Assembly (NCBI RefSeq): GCF_001541345.2
Contig: NZ_LMVL02000007.1
Location: 1 to 64,000 of the forward strand
Reading direction: 5' to 3'
Origin: Gillisella vitis
GTDB taxonomy: Bacteria; Pseudomonadota; Alphaproteobacteria; Rhizobiales; Rhizobiaceae
Length of the DNA stretch: 64,000 nucleotides
The notes under the pieces were generated by a model. The model was not told the DNA's origin, did no database searches, and saw only the letters and a program-made list of their open reading frames with translations. The translations under genes were made by a program, and so were the position numbers. Below, one piece after another: positions 8,047 through 16,760 of the stretch. Within the stretch, counting starts at the first letter, position 1. The number at the start of each line of letters is the position of its first letter.

Positions 8047-8829
8047 CGCCTGAAAGTCGGCGACCCCGGTTATCCAGGCAATCTTGAGGAGATTTTGCGG
8101 GCGGGCGAGATCGTCGAAGCTGGCAAGGTGCTTCTGCAAGGACGCTCGGTTGATCTTGCCGAGATCGAATTTTTGCCGCCGGTTTCGAATGCATCGAAAG
8201 TCATCTGCGTTGGTCTGAACTACGCGGACCATGCTGCCGAGGGTGGTTCGAAAGTGCCGGACTATCCGACTGTCTTCGCCCGCTTCAACTCCAGCCTGAT
8301 TGGCCATGGTGCGCCTCTTGTGTGCCCGAAGGTGTCCGAACAGTTCGATTACGAAGCTGAGATGGTCGCCATCATCGGAAAGGGCGGCCGTGCGATATCG
8401 GAAGCCGAGGCCCTCTCGCACGTTGCCGGTTACTCCGTCTTCAACGACGGTTCGGTACGCGATTATCAGCTTCGCACACCGCAATGGACGATCGGTAAGA
8501 ATTTCGACGGAACCGGAGCATTCGGACCGGCCTTCGTGACTGCTGACGAACTCGAGCCCGGCGCGACCGGTCTGCGCATCCAGACCAGGCTGAACGGCCG
8601 TGTCCTACAGGATGCCTCGACGAGCGACCTCGTTTTCAGCGTGGCGCGTCTTGTCTCCCTCATCAGCGCGGCCATGACCCTTGAACCGGGCGATGTCATC
8701 GTCACCGGCACTCCTGCGGGCGTCGGCCTTGGCCACAACCCCCCGATCTTCATGAAGGAAGGCGATGTCTGCGAGATCGAAATCGAAAAGATCGGTCTTC
8801 TGAGCAATCCGGTCGTCAAGGAAAAGTGA
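8047..8829 (+). pseudogene. FAH-family hydrolase/isomerase, N-terminus removed by the Tn3 element
   Basis: The FAH-type frame is open from the first base after the Tn3 repeat, with a family-like N-terminal segment before the in-frame TTG at 8095. The normal start and some tens of residues are therefore missing. The catalytic core is intact: VICVGLNYADHA, the metal-binding FDYEAEM, FNDGSVRDYQ, and MTLEPGDVIVTGTPAGVG near the C-terminus. Family members are metal-dependent hydrolases, decarboxylases or isomerases acting on ring-cleavage products. A weak TTG start could still yield a protein, but without its own promoter it depends on read-through from tnpA. It differs clearly from the second FAH gene at 24003, so the two are not a recent duplication. 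It precedes the chimeric dioxygenase gene by 36 bases, probably an old operon. Confidence 0.8.
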
Positions 8830-8865
8830 GGCGGACGGTTCGGGCATCGCAAGCGGAGGAATAAG

Positions 8866-11223
8866 ATGACTTACATGATACGACAGATGGGCCACGTGGC
8901 CTTCTACTCACCCGATCCGGAGAATGCCGCCCAGGATCTCGTCGAAATCGTCGGGATGAGGATTACCGAGCGCGACGGCGACACGGTCTATCTGTCCAGC
9001 AATGACCGTCACCATGAGATCAGCTTCACCAAGGGTGGATCGGGCACCGCGATCGCGATCGGCCTCGAAGCCGTCTCAGTCGAGGCCGTCGATGAAGTGA
9101 AGCGACGTGCCCAATCCGACGGTCTGGAGATCATCGACGACAAGCCCCTCGGAAAACATTACGACAAGGCCGTCCGGCTGGTCGCTCCGGGTGGCGCTGT
9201 CCTGGAAATACATACTCCGATCGCTCGCAACCAGCCCCGGCGTTATAATGGTGTCGGCGCCAATCCCAAGCGTATCGAACATGCCAATGCATTCGCGCCC
9301 AACGTTGCGGCATTCGGAGACTTCGTCGAAAAGGTCCTGGGCATGAAGTTGTCGGATCGCACCGCCGATGACAAGTTGCGATGGTACCGCGCCGAGGACG
9401 GCTTCCATCATGCGATCGCGATGGGGACGGGAGACAGCGTCCTGCATCATTACGCGTTTGACCACTTTGCAGTGGAAGACCTCGTCAAGATCGCCGACAC
9501 GCTCTCGCTCAAGGGCAGAGCTATGGCCTGGGGGCCAGGACGTCATGGGGCCGGCGAAAACATCTTCACTTACTACGCCGATCCGCACGGCTGCATCGTC
9601 GAGAATTCGGTGCAGATGGCACATATCGATAACGATGCTGTGTACCTGGCCGTTGTAAAAGCCTGCCTCGGCCACCGGAAGCTGACGATTTTCGGCGTCT
9701 GCGTTTTCCTCGGCCTCTCAGTTTCGGCCATCCCTCTTCTCAAATCAGGATTCCTGCCGGCGTCGGACGACGCACAGACGAAAGTCACGCTCACACTGCA
9801 GCCGGGAAGCACTATAGAGCAGACAGACGCCGTGACGCGCCAGGCCGCGGGCATCATCGCGAAGCTGTCGGACGTGACCCGTGTGTTCTCCTCGGTCGGC
9901 ACCGCCTCCTCGGGAGGCGGCCTGGAGTCCTCAACAACAAATGACGTCACTTCAGCAACACTCGTCGTTGATCTGACACCGATCGGAGATCGTGATCGCA
10001 AGCAGTCAGAGATCGAAAACGCCATCCGGCAGGCGCTTGCCGTGCTGCCGGGCGTGAGGGTCGAAGTCGGTTCGGGAGGCAACGGAACCACGCTCGAGAT
10101 CACGCTTGCCAGTGACGACTCCAATGTGCTCGATCAAGCCGGCAGCGCGCTTGAGGAGCAGTTGCGCACTCTCAAGGGCATTGGCGCCGTTACCTCCAGT
10201 GCCTCACTCCAGGCCCCGGAGATCCAGATCGTCCCCGATTTTACGCGCGCCGCAGCACTTGGCGTGACGTCGGAGTCGATTTCCGAGGCGGTGCGCGTCG
10301 CGACCAATGGCGACTACTCTTCTTCGATGGCAAAGCTCAATCTGCCGCAACGCCAGGTATCGATCCGCGTGCGGCTCGATCCCGGGAACCGCACGACCCT
10401 GGACGACATCGCCAATCTCCGCGTCAGCGGGACCAACGGCAGCGTCGATCTCGGTTCCATCGCCGAAATTGGCATCGGCGGCAGCCCGTCGGAAATCAAC
10501 CGCATCGACCGCTCCCGCAACATCACCCTTTCCGTCGAGCTGAACGGCCGGATTCTTGGCGACGTTAACCGAGAAGCCCAGGAACTACTCGCACTGAAGA
10601 ACCTTCCGCAGGGCGTCCACCTTGTCGAACAGGGAGAACTGCAGCGCAGCTCTGAATTGTTTGAAAGCTTCGGCATTGCCATGGCCATTGGCGTGTTCTG
10701 CATTTACGCCGTGCTGGTTCTTCTCTTCCACGATTTCCTGCAACCACTCACAATCCTCATGGCGTTGCCGCTGTCGCTCGGCGGAGCACTTCTGCCGCTC
10801 ATTGTCACCGGTACAAGCTTCTCGATGCCAGCGGTGATTGGACTGCTCATGCTGATGGGCGTCGTAACGAAGAATTCCATCTTGCTTGTTGAGTATGCCA
10901 TCATGTCGAGACGCGGTGGCATGTCGCGATTTGATGCTCTGGTGGATGCGTGCCACAAGCGAGCGCGGCCGATCATCATGACCACGATCGCCATGGGATG
11001 CGGCATGCTGCCCGTGGCACTGAGCCTCACCGGCGGCGATGGAAGTTTCAGGCAGCCTATGGCAATCGTCGTGATCGGCGGGCTACTAACCTCGACGTTC
11101 CTCAGCCTCCTCGTTATCCCGGTCATCTTCACCTTCATCGATGACTTTCTCGAGCTGCTCAAGCGGCCGTTTCGTGGGAGGCAGGCGAAAGAGACGCAGC
11201 CAATGCCGGCGGAGGCTGGCTGA
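8866..11223 (+). CDS. Chimeric protein: VOC ring-cleavage dioxygenase fused to half an RND efflux pump
   Basis: Residues 1 to about 258 form a two-module vicinal-oxygen-chelate dioxygenase nearly collinear with the intact gene at 19413 (MTY-IRQMGHV, LSSNDRHHE, LGKHYDKAVRL, FTYYADPHGC). At about base 9637-9648, after DNDA, the frame continues without a break into an RND permease. This part has a membrane segment at about 272-292, the pump motif GFLPASDD, a periplasmic region, and five C-terminal membrane segments including GVVTKNSILLVEY. This matches only the C-terminal half of an AcrB-like protein (TM7-12). The dioxygenase lacks its last 40 or so residues and the pump its first half. A deletion joining two genes explains it. 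Start ATG 8866 has AGGAGG-like GCGGAGGA upstream. Pump function is very unlikely; residual dioxygenase activity is possible. Confidence 0.9.
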   Translation: MTYMIRQMGHVAFYSPDPENAAQDLVEIVGMRITERDGDTVYLSSNDRHHEISFTKGGSGTAIAIGLEAVSVEAVDEVKRRAQSDGLEIIDDKPLGKHYDKAVRLVAPGGAVLEIHTPIARNQPRRYNGVGANPKRIEHANAFAPNVAAFGDFVEKVLGMKLSDRTADDKLRWYRAEDGFHHAIAMGTGDSVLHHYAFDHFAVEDLVKIADTLSLKGRAMAWGPGRHGAGENIFTYYADPHGCIVENSVQMAHIDNDAVYLAVVKACLGHRKLTIFGVCVFLGLSVSAIPLLKSGFLPASDDAQTKVTLTLQPGSTIEQTDAVTRQAAGIIAKLSDVTRVFSSVGTASSGGGLESSTTNDVTSATLVVDLTPIGDRDRKQSEIENAIRQALAVLPGVRVEVGSGGNGTTLEITLASDDSNVLDQAGSALEEQLRTLKGIGAVTSSASLQAPEIQIVPDFTRAAALGVTSESISEAVRVATNGDYSSSMAKLNLPQRQVSIRVRLDPGNRTTLDDIANLRVSGTNGSVDLGSIAEIGIGGSPSEINRIDRSRNITLSVELNGRILGDVNREAQELLALKNLPQGVHLVEQGELQRSSELFESFGIAMAIGVFCIYAVLVLLFHDFLQPLTILMALPLSLGGALLPLIVTGTSFSMPAVIGLLMLMGVVTKNSILLVEYAIMSRRGGMSRFDALVDACHKRARPIIMTTIAMGCGMLPVALSLTGGDGSFRQPMAIVVIGGLLTSTFLSLLVIPVIFTFIDDFLELLKRPFRGRQAKETQPMPAEAG

Positions 11224-11592
11224 CGCCTCCGCGGTGGGAGCATGAAATGTGCGAGGACACGTCAACATGGACGATCATCGGATGCGAAGCCGGTTGGCGC
11301 AACATCTTGCAGCCCATCTGATGGCGCTGGTGCGGCTCATACTCGCACAGGCGATTCAGACGATCGCAGTTCTCCTGCTTCGGAGCCTGAGCGCCACTGT
11401 GCTCAATGGGAGCATTCTCGCCGGAAGTTCATGGGAGCGGATCATTGAGTGGGGTAGCAGGTTTCTCAGTAAGGATGCCGAATGGATCGACGTTTCGCCT
11501 TCGCGTGGTTTGCATTTAAGCGTTCGACGCCAGCAGCTTTGGCTGAACCGGCGCGCGTTGATAGCTCACTTTCACGCTCAGGTACGCGAAGG
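11224..11592. other. Intergenic region between the chimera and the patatin gene
   Basis: No supported gene was found in these 369 bases. Open frames cross it on the plus strand but have no family resemblance and no ribosome-binding site. It may hold the promoter of the patatin lipoprotein or more debris from the deletion that made the upstream chimera. Confidence 0.4.
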
Positions 11593-12749
11593 ATGCGCAA
11601 GCCAGGGAACAGTGTGCTTTCATTCATCCTTGTCGTTGTGCTCTGCATCCCTGTGTACGGCTGCGTGACGACAACCCGGGCAGTCTATTCGGCCAGCGAA
11701 GCGGCAGTTGCCGAAGTCGATGGCTTCGACAACATCCGTGCTTATGCCGATGCCCCGGATAGCAGCATTAGAGACCAGACACAGTGGTTGCCCCGCACGA
11801 CCGGCAGGAACCTCAACGTTCTCTGCGTCTCGGGGGGAGGTTCGGGAGGGGCATTTACGGTTGGCTCCTGTCCGCCTGGAGCGATCAACATACACGGCCA
11901 GTATTCGATGTTGTCACAGGTGTCAGCACAGGTGCGCTGATAGCACCTTACGCATTTCTCGGCTCCGCATACGACAAGTCGCTCGCCGGCCTTTACACCG
12001 GTGGTCAGGCGAGAGAGCTCGTGGACATGAGGTGGATGGGAACCGGTCTTTTTGGAACAAGCCTTCTCAAGGGGGAGCGCTTGCGGCAGATGGTTTCCAA
12101 CTACATAACAAATGATATCCTGCAAAAGGTTGCAGCTGAGCACCGCCGCGGAAGACGGCTGTTCGTTCTGACGACCAATCTCGATTCCCAGCGGGGCGTG
12201 CTCTGGAACATGGGCGCTATTGCAAACAGCGGCCGGCCCGATGCGCTGGCGCTTTTTCGGGATGTCCTGATCGCCTCCGCCAGCATACCGGGCGTCTTTC
12301 CAGCGGTGACAATCAAGGCGAAATCCGGGGCCAGGCAGATCGAGGAGCTGCATTCCGATGGCGGCTCATCCATGCAATTCTTTGGATTGCCTGACGCGGT
12401 GCTCGCCTCGCCAGGCAAACCACCACCTCTCAACAATCGCCATCCCGAAATGTACGTGATCGTGAACAACGCCCTCATGCCGGAGTTCGCCGAGACGAAG
12501 AATTCGACGATCTCGGTGGCCGGACGGTCCTACGCAACGATGGTTAAATCTCAGACCAAACAGGCTTTGCTTGCCCTCTATAACCATAGTCAAAGAACCG
12601 GCAGTCGATTGAGGATCGCATGGATCGACAAACAGATTCCCTATTCGATGCTCGATCCCTTCAATACCGACTATATGCGAGCTGTCTATGCGGACGGATA
12701 CAATCAGACCAAGGTCGGTATGATATGGAAGAACGCGCCAGTCTTTTGA
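11593..12749 (+). pseudogene. Patatin-like phospholipase lipoprotein, frameshifted
   Basis: The N-terminal part starts at ATG 11593 with MRKPGNSVLSFILVVVLC and a lipoprotein cysteine in PVYGC. It goes on to the patatin glycine loop VSGGGSGGAFTVG. There the frame is lost at about 11850-11865, and the rest of the domain continues in another frame from SAWSDQHTRPVFDVVTG to VF at 12749. This second part contains the nucleophile motif GVSTG and the DG dyad in HSDGGSS. Together they form one complete patatin domain of about 385 residues, an outer-membrane lipid acyl hydrolase. A single-base indel separates oxyanion loop and nucleophile, so no active enzyme is expected unless the sequence is in error. 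It lies outside the catabolic operon, before the convergent MarR gene. Confidence 0.8.
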
Positions 12750-12782
12750 GCCAGGCGTTGCAGCAAGCGGCGGGGGTCTGTT

Positions 12783-13310
12783 TCAGGAAGGCAGAAGAGA
12801 AATCAACTTCGCCAACGCCGCAACCAAATCGCGCCGTTCGGAGAATTCAAGAGCACGAATGCCCTGGAGCAGATGAGACGACTTCGCAACTTCTTCCCTC
12901 GTCCTGTTCAAAAGTTCCCGACCTGCCTCCGTAATTTCAACGTAGATCGTTCGCTTATCTGAAGGATGCGGTACCCGTTTAAGGCACTTTCGCTGCTCCA
13001 GTTTGGTTAGCCGCCCCGTGATGGCGCCAGTCGTCACCATGCAGAGTTCCGCAAGATCGCTCGGTCGAACAGGGCGGTCCTCCGGACGCTGAGCGAGATG
13101 GGTCAGAACATCGATATCACCCACTCCAAGACCAAAAGGCGTGAGAATTGCCTGGAGAGATTCCTGATCCAGCTGATAAAGGTGCCGTATCCTCATAGCA
13201 ATCGCAATCGGAGAGCTGTCTTCGCCGGGGAAATCAATTTCCCACTGTCGAACAAGTTCCTCGAACACCTTTTGGGTTTGAGATACAACGCGATCGCTAC
13301 TATCTAACAT
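12783..13310 (-). CDS. MarR-family transcriptional regulator
   Basis: This 175-aa protein has the winged helix-turn-helix of MarR proteins. The recognition part is in the middle (RPSDLAELCMVTTGAITGRLTKLEQ), followed by the wing KRVPHPSDKRTIYVEITEAGREL, and dimerisation helices lie at both ends. It is divergent from the flavin reductase gene, with 157 bases between them. That gap contains a perfect palindrome of the MarR-operator kind over the likely promoter. The inference is that it represses the catabolic cluster and releases on binding an aromatic substrate or intermediate. MarR regulators with this arrangement are common for phenolic-acid degradation. The ligand cannot be told from the sequence. 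Confidence 0.9.
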   Translation of the reverse strand: MLDSSDRVVSQTQKVFEELVRQWEIDFPGEDSSPIAIAMRIRHLYQLDQESLQAILTPFGLGVGDIDVLTHLAQRPEDRPVRPSDLAELCMVTTGAITGRLTKLEQRKCLKRVPHPSDKRTIYVEITEAGRELLNRTREEVAKSSHLLQGIRALEFSERRDLVAALAKLISLLPS

Positions 13311-13413
13311 GTCTAAATCCGATTCATGCGGCCTAGCCTTTACTTACCAAAGCCGGGCATGATGCGCAAAGGGTCCACGCGTAGCCGCGTCCATCACTAA
13401 TCGCATATGACGC

Positions 13414-13442
13414 TTGACAGACGATATCTTAGATCTAAGATA
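13414..13442 (+). promoter_or_regulatory. Promoter with overlapping MarR-type operator for the catabolic operon
   Basis: A perfect TTGACA -35 hexamer lies at 13414-13419. Sixteen bases later there is a TAAGAT -10-like hexamer at 13436-13441. A perfect 18-bp palindrome, TATCTTAGATCTAAGATA, occupies 13425-13442 and covers the spacer and -10. Binding there would block RNA polymerase. A GGGAGGT ribosome-binding site follows just before the ATG at 13468. Confidence 0.8.
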
Positions 13443-13467
13443 CCTCTAAACGATATGGGAGGTATCG

Positions 13468-14013
13468 ATGAAAATAAATGCTGCTGCTGCGCCGCCGCTT
13501 CCTTATTCGCCACAGGTACAAGCTTACCCCAGCCGGAACGAGTTGAAGGACGTCTTTGGTCGTCTCCCGTCCGGAGTGGTAATCGTCACAAGTATCGCCG
13601 AAGATCAACTCACGGGCGCGACTGTCAGCTCCTTCAGTTCGCTATCATTTGACCCACCTTTGGTCGTCTTCGGCCTCGCACAAAAGTCAAAGACGCTCCA
13701 GGCGATTTTGCACTCGAGGAAGTTTGCTGCTCACATCGTTTCCGAGCCCAACCGCGAGCTCGCCCTCCGGTTTTCATCGGACGGGCATGACAAATTCGAA
13801 GGGTTGGTCTGCACGCTATCTCGCTACGGAGTTCCGGTCCTTCCCGGGTTCGATGCGTCCATCGAGTGCTCCTTGGACGGTACGCATATCATCGGAGATC
13901 ACCAACTCCTGATCGGCGGGGTTCTTGCCACCTCGACCAATGATGAAGTCAGCGCGCCGGTGGCGTGGTTTCGCAGAGACTTTCATTCATGTGTACCCTT
14001 TGCCGCCCCGTGA
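13468..14013 (+). CDS. NAD(P)H:flavin oxidoreductase, reductase component of a two-component monooxygenase
   Basis: This 181-aa protein belongs to the flavin-reductase-like (HpaC-type) domain family. It opens with FGRLPSGVVIVTS, then TGATVSSFSSLSFDPPLVVFGLA for the FMN/FAD-binding region, and ends with LIGGVLATS and a PVAWFRRDFH segment. It should supply reduced flavin to the monooxygenase encoded 47 bases downstream. It is the first gene after the MarR-controlled promoter. The N-terminal extension of some 25 residues before the domain is unremarkable. Flavin reductases are not substrate-specific, so this gene does not reveal the aromatic compound. Confidence 0.9.
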   Translation: MKINAAAAPPLPYSPQVQAYPSRNELKDVFGRLPSGVVIVTSIAEDQLTGATVSSFSSLSFDPPLVVFGLAQKSKTLQAILHSRKFAAHIVSEPNRELALRFSSDGHDKFEGLVCTLSRYGVPVLPGFDASIECSLDGTHIIGDHQLLIGGVLATSTNDEVSAPVAWFRRDFHSCVPFAAP

Positions 14014-14060
14014 ACACAGGGCACCATCAGCACCAAAAAACAAGGAATTATAGCGTGGAC

Positions 14061-15353
14061 ATGAACTTGAAGCTGTTTAAGGAGTCGGCCACGAACGTGC
14101 TTGAATCGCCTTACTCCAGTGAGATCGGACGCGGCGTTCGGGAAAAAGCCGCTAAACTCGTTCCCCTGTTGCGCAAGAATGCGTTGGAGGGCGAAAAGCT
14201 CGGCGCCTTGAGCCGCGAAAGCCTTCAAGCGCTTAACGATATCGGCGCGTTTCGGCTTACGCTTCCGACCGATTTCGGAGGTTATGCGCTCGGAGCGCGT
14301 GACGTGGTCGAGATTGTCAGCGAAATCGGTCGCGGCGACGGTGCCGCGGGGTGGATGGTGTTCGTCGCGGGGGGCTTGCGCAATATCATCTCCTTTCCGG
14401 ACGACGCGGTCCGGGAAATCTTCGACGGGGGACAGAATTGGGTCGGACCGCTTGCCGCCGGAGCCTCAATCTTCGCGACCAAGGTTGGTTCTGCTCGCCG
14501 CGTCGAAGGGGGCTGGATGCTCAGTGGATCGTGGCACTTCGGCAGCGGCTGCAAGCATGCAAAATGGATCGCCGTTGGCGTCGATTACGAGCGTGCCCCG
14601 GGAGAGATGAGCCGTGCAATGGCCATCCTTCAAGCTGACCAGGTAGAGATCGTCGACAATTGGCACGTGATGGGATTGAAGGCGACATCATCGAACAGTC
14701 TCACAGTAAAGGAAGAGCAATTCGTTCCCGATCGACGCTTCATGGACATGCGTGATTTCCCGATAAGGATGGACGAAACGCGCCGGCGTTACAGCGGCCT
14801 CGCCAGCAAATTCGATGCGCGTGGCCTGATGCTTCTCACCAACCTTACTCACATGGCGATTGTCCTTGGGATGGCTCGAGGCGCATTCGAATGCTACGTC
14901 GAGATGGCCAAGAAGCAGCAACCCTTCAATCTGCCTTATGCAAAAGTTGCTGAAATGGCCTCGACGCAGGTCTGCGCGGCGAAGGCCTATGCCATGATCA
15001 AGATGGCGGAGGCGGTTGCCGATCGCAGCGCCGACATTCTCGATCGCCATGCACTCGAAGGCATCGAGATCACTCGCGACCAGGAACAGGCAATGATGAT
15101 GGAGTCCGTCTACGCGACAAACTCCCTCGATGCCGTCCTCAGCATGCTTCAACTCAGTATCGGGTCGGCGACCGCGAGCGAAAACAATCCAGTGCAGCGC
15201 TTTGCCCGCGATGTACGCGTCGCTCTGCTGCATGGTGCGGTTCGTCTCGACCCGACGGCAGAAATTTTCGGGAGGCACCTTATGGGAATTGAACCATTCC
15301 CGATGTTCGCGGGTGGTCTTCCAGACCGGTCGCCACCCGCATCGGCCGCATGA
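14061..15353 (+). CDS. Flavin-dependent monooxygenase, acyl-CoA dehydrogenase fold (HsaA/HpaH-C2 type)
   Basis: This 430-aa protein has the acyl-CoA dehydrogenase fold used by oxygenase components of two-component flavin monooxygenases. The N-terminal helical domain runs to LTLPTDFGGY and the middle beta domain contains GGWMLSGSWHFGSGCKHA. A WHVMGLKATSSNSL motif and a C-terminal helical bundle with a flavin-binding region follow. It lacks a clear acyl-CoA dehydrogenase catalytic base and is paired with a flavin reductase, so ring hydroxylation is far more likely than acyl-CoA oxidation. The open frame extends upstream to 13965, but ATG 14061 (MNLKLFKES) gives the family-like N-terminus and no overlap with the reductase. 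The likely role is ortho-hydroxylation of a phenolic substrate. Confidence 0.85.
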   Translation: MNLKLFKESATNVLESPYSSEIGRGVREKAAKLVPLLRKNALEGEKLGALSRESLQALNDIGAFRLTLPTDFGGYALGARDVVEIVSEIGRGDGAAGWMVFVAGGLRNIISFPDDAVREIFDGGQNWVGPLAAGASIFATKVGSARRVEGGWMLSGSWHFGSGCKHAKWIAVGVDYERAPGEMSRAMAILQADQVEIVDNWHVMGLKATSSNSLTVKEEQFVPDRRFMDMRDFPIRMDETRRRYSGLASKFDARGLMLLTNLTHMAIVLGMARGAFECYVEMAKKQQPFNLPYAKVAEMASTQVCAAKAYAMIKMAEAVADRSADILDRHALEGIEITRDQEQAMMMESVYATNSLDAVLSMLQLSIGSATASENNPVQRFARDVRVALLHGAVRLDPTAEIFGRHLMGIEPFPMFAGGLPDRSPPASAA

Positions 15354-15409
15354 ATCAGGGGCTTGTGCGGTAGGAGGCCGCGCAAGAAGCAACTCGGGAG
15401 GAGAGAGTT

Positions 15410-16731
15410 TTGGAACAGGGAGTAAGAGCGCACGCGGTCGGCAGGCCAGTGGCGGTGCGTGGATTTGAATACAGCGCGGAGGCTTGGAGGGTTCTCGGGG
15501 CGCTTTGGCTGGTAGTGCTCCTGGTTGTGGCGGTGCCTAGCGCCGGCATCTCCGTAATCAACGCTCAGATGATAGAAGATCTCAATCTCGATCGTTCAGT
15601 CTTCGGTTTGGGCTTCGGCGTGTTCGTCTTGATGATGGGCCTCCAGGGTCCTGTCGTGGCGATACTGATGAGGAAATTCGGATATCAGCGCACAGTCACG
15701 TTTGGCTGTTTCGTTCTGCTTGTCGGATCTGTTTCCATGGCGTCCGTCGTGAACACCGGCTGGCAGTATGTCATCGCCTTCGGGTTAGTCGTCGGGACCG
15801 GTGTATGCGTCGCTGGCATGTTGCCTGCGCAAGCGGCTATTGCGCGGTGGTTTCACGTCCGCCGCGCCTTGGCAGTCTCGGTCGTGCTTTCGGCCATCGA
15901 GTTTGGTGGGTTCCTGTCGCCACCGGCCCTTGACCGCTTGCTGGCGGTTTCGGGCAACAACTGGCGCCTCGGCTGGTGGGTGATCGCAGGCCTCGCCTCC
16001 GTCGCCTTGCTTACCGTCCGGTTCGCCCTGAACGAACGCGATATTGAGCGGCTCGTAGTTGAAAACCCTACGATTTCTCAAGCGGAGGGGAGACTGCTGT
16101 TTTCAAGAGCCAGATCTACTGGACTCTGAAGGAGGCGGTAAAAAGCAGATCCTATTGGCTCATCCTCGCTTATATGAGCGTTGCTGGAGTGGCGTGGGTA
16201 TTTCTGATGGCGCACGGGGTCGTCCACCTGCAGGACGTTGGCTACACGTCAGCGGACGCGGCTATGGCCATGGCGATCACGATCGTCGCCTCCTTCGTCG
16301 GCAATATGACGGCAGGATTTTTGGGTGATCGCATATCGCCGGCAATCATTGCCGCAGCCAGTATGGTGCTCGTCACCCTTGGCTTCTATCTGCTGAGGCA
16401 ACCGCAGGGCTTTGCGGGGATACTGCTTTACGCCGTGCCTGCGAGGATCGGTTACGGTGCTTCGCAAGTCTGCATTATGGCGCTTTTGGGAAACTACTTC
16501 GGGCGAGAAGCCTTCCCGTCGATGTTCGGTTCGATGATGCCGGTATCCACGTTCTGCGCAGCATCGGGAGCGGCCGGCGCCGGAGCGATTTTCGACCAGA
16601 CCGGATCTTACGCGCTGATGTTCAACATCATTATCGGCCTCTGCATCATTGGCGCACTCGCCGTGCTGCTCGCCTCGCCGCCCAGACTGAACAGAATTGA
16701 AGAATATCCTGCCGGGGGAGCAGGCCGATGA
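15410..16731 (+). pseudogene. MFS transporter of aromatic acids, split by a one-base frameshift
   Basis: Two halves of one major facilitator protein lie in adjacent frames. The first (from 15410) gives six membrane segments and the central loop up to about NPTISQ. The second takes over near 16081-16090 with SGGETAVFKSQIYWTLKEAV and continues through six more segments to 16731. The first frame stops at 16129. The shift equals loss of one base and coincides with a GGGG run at 16087-16090. Joined, the protein would be about 440 residues, normal for the family. It follows the monooxygenase and precedes a porin, so uptake of the cluster's substrate is likely. Either the transporter is dead or the run was miscalled. 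The second MFS gene at 21905 could substitute. Confidence 0.8.
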
Positions 16732-16760
16732 AAGCATCAACTTACATATGGGAGGGGAAA

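Noticed and set aside
8095..8829. Taking TTG 8095 as the natural start of the FAH gene
   Set aside because: Family-like coding continues upstream to the Tn3 repeat, so the gene is truncated and not naturally short.
11249..11668. Plus-strand frame between the chimera and the patatin gene
   Set aside because: It has no ribosome-binding site or recognisable family, and it overlaps the patatin signal sequence in another frame.
14688..15392. 234-codon minus-strand frame
   Set aside because: It is antisense to the flavin monooxygenase, which has clear family motifs.
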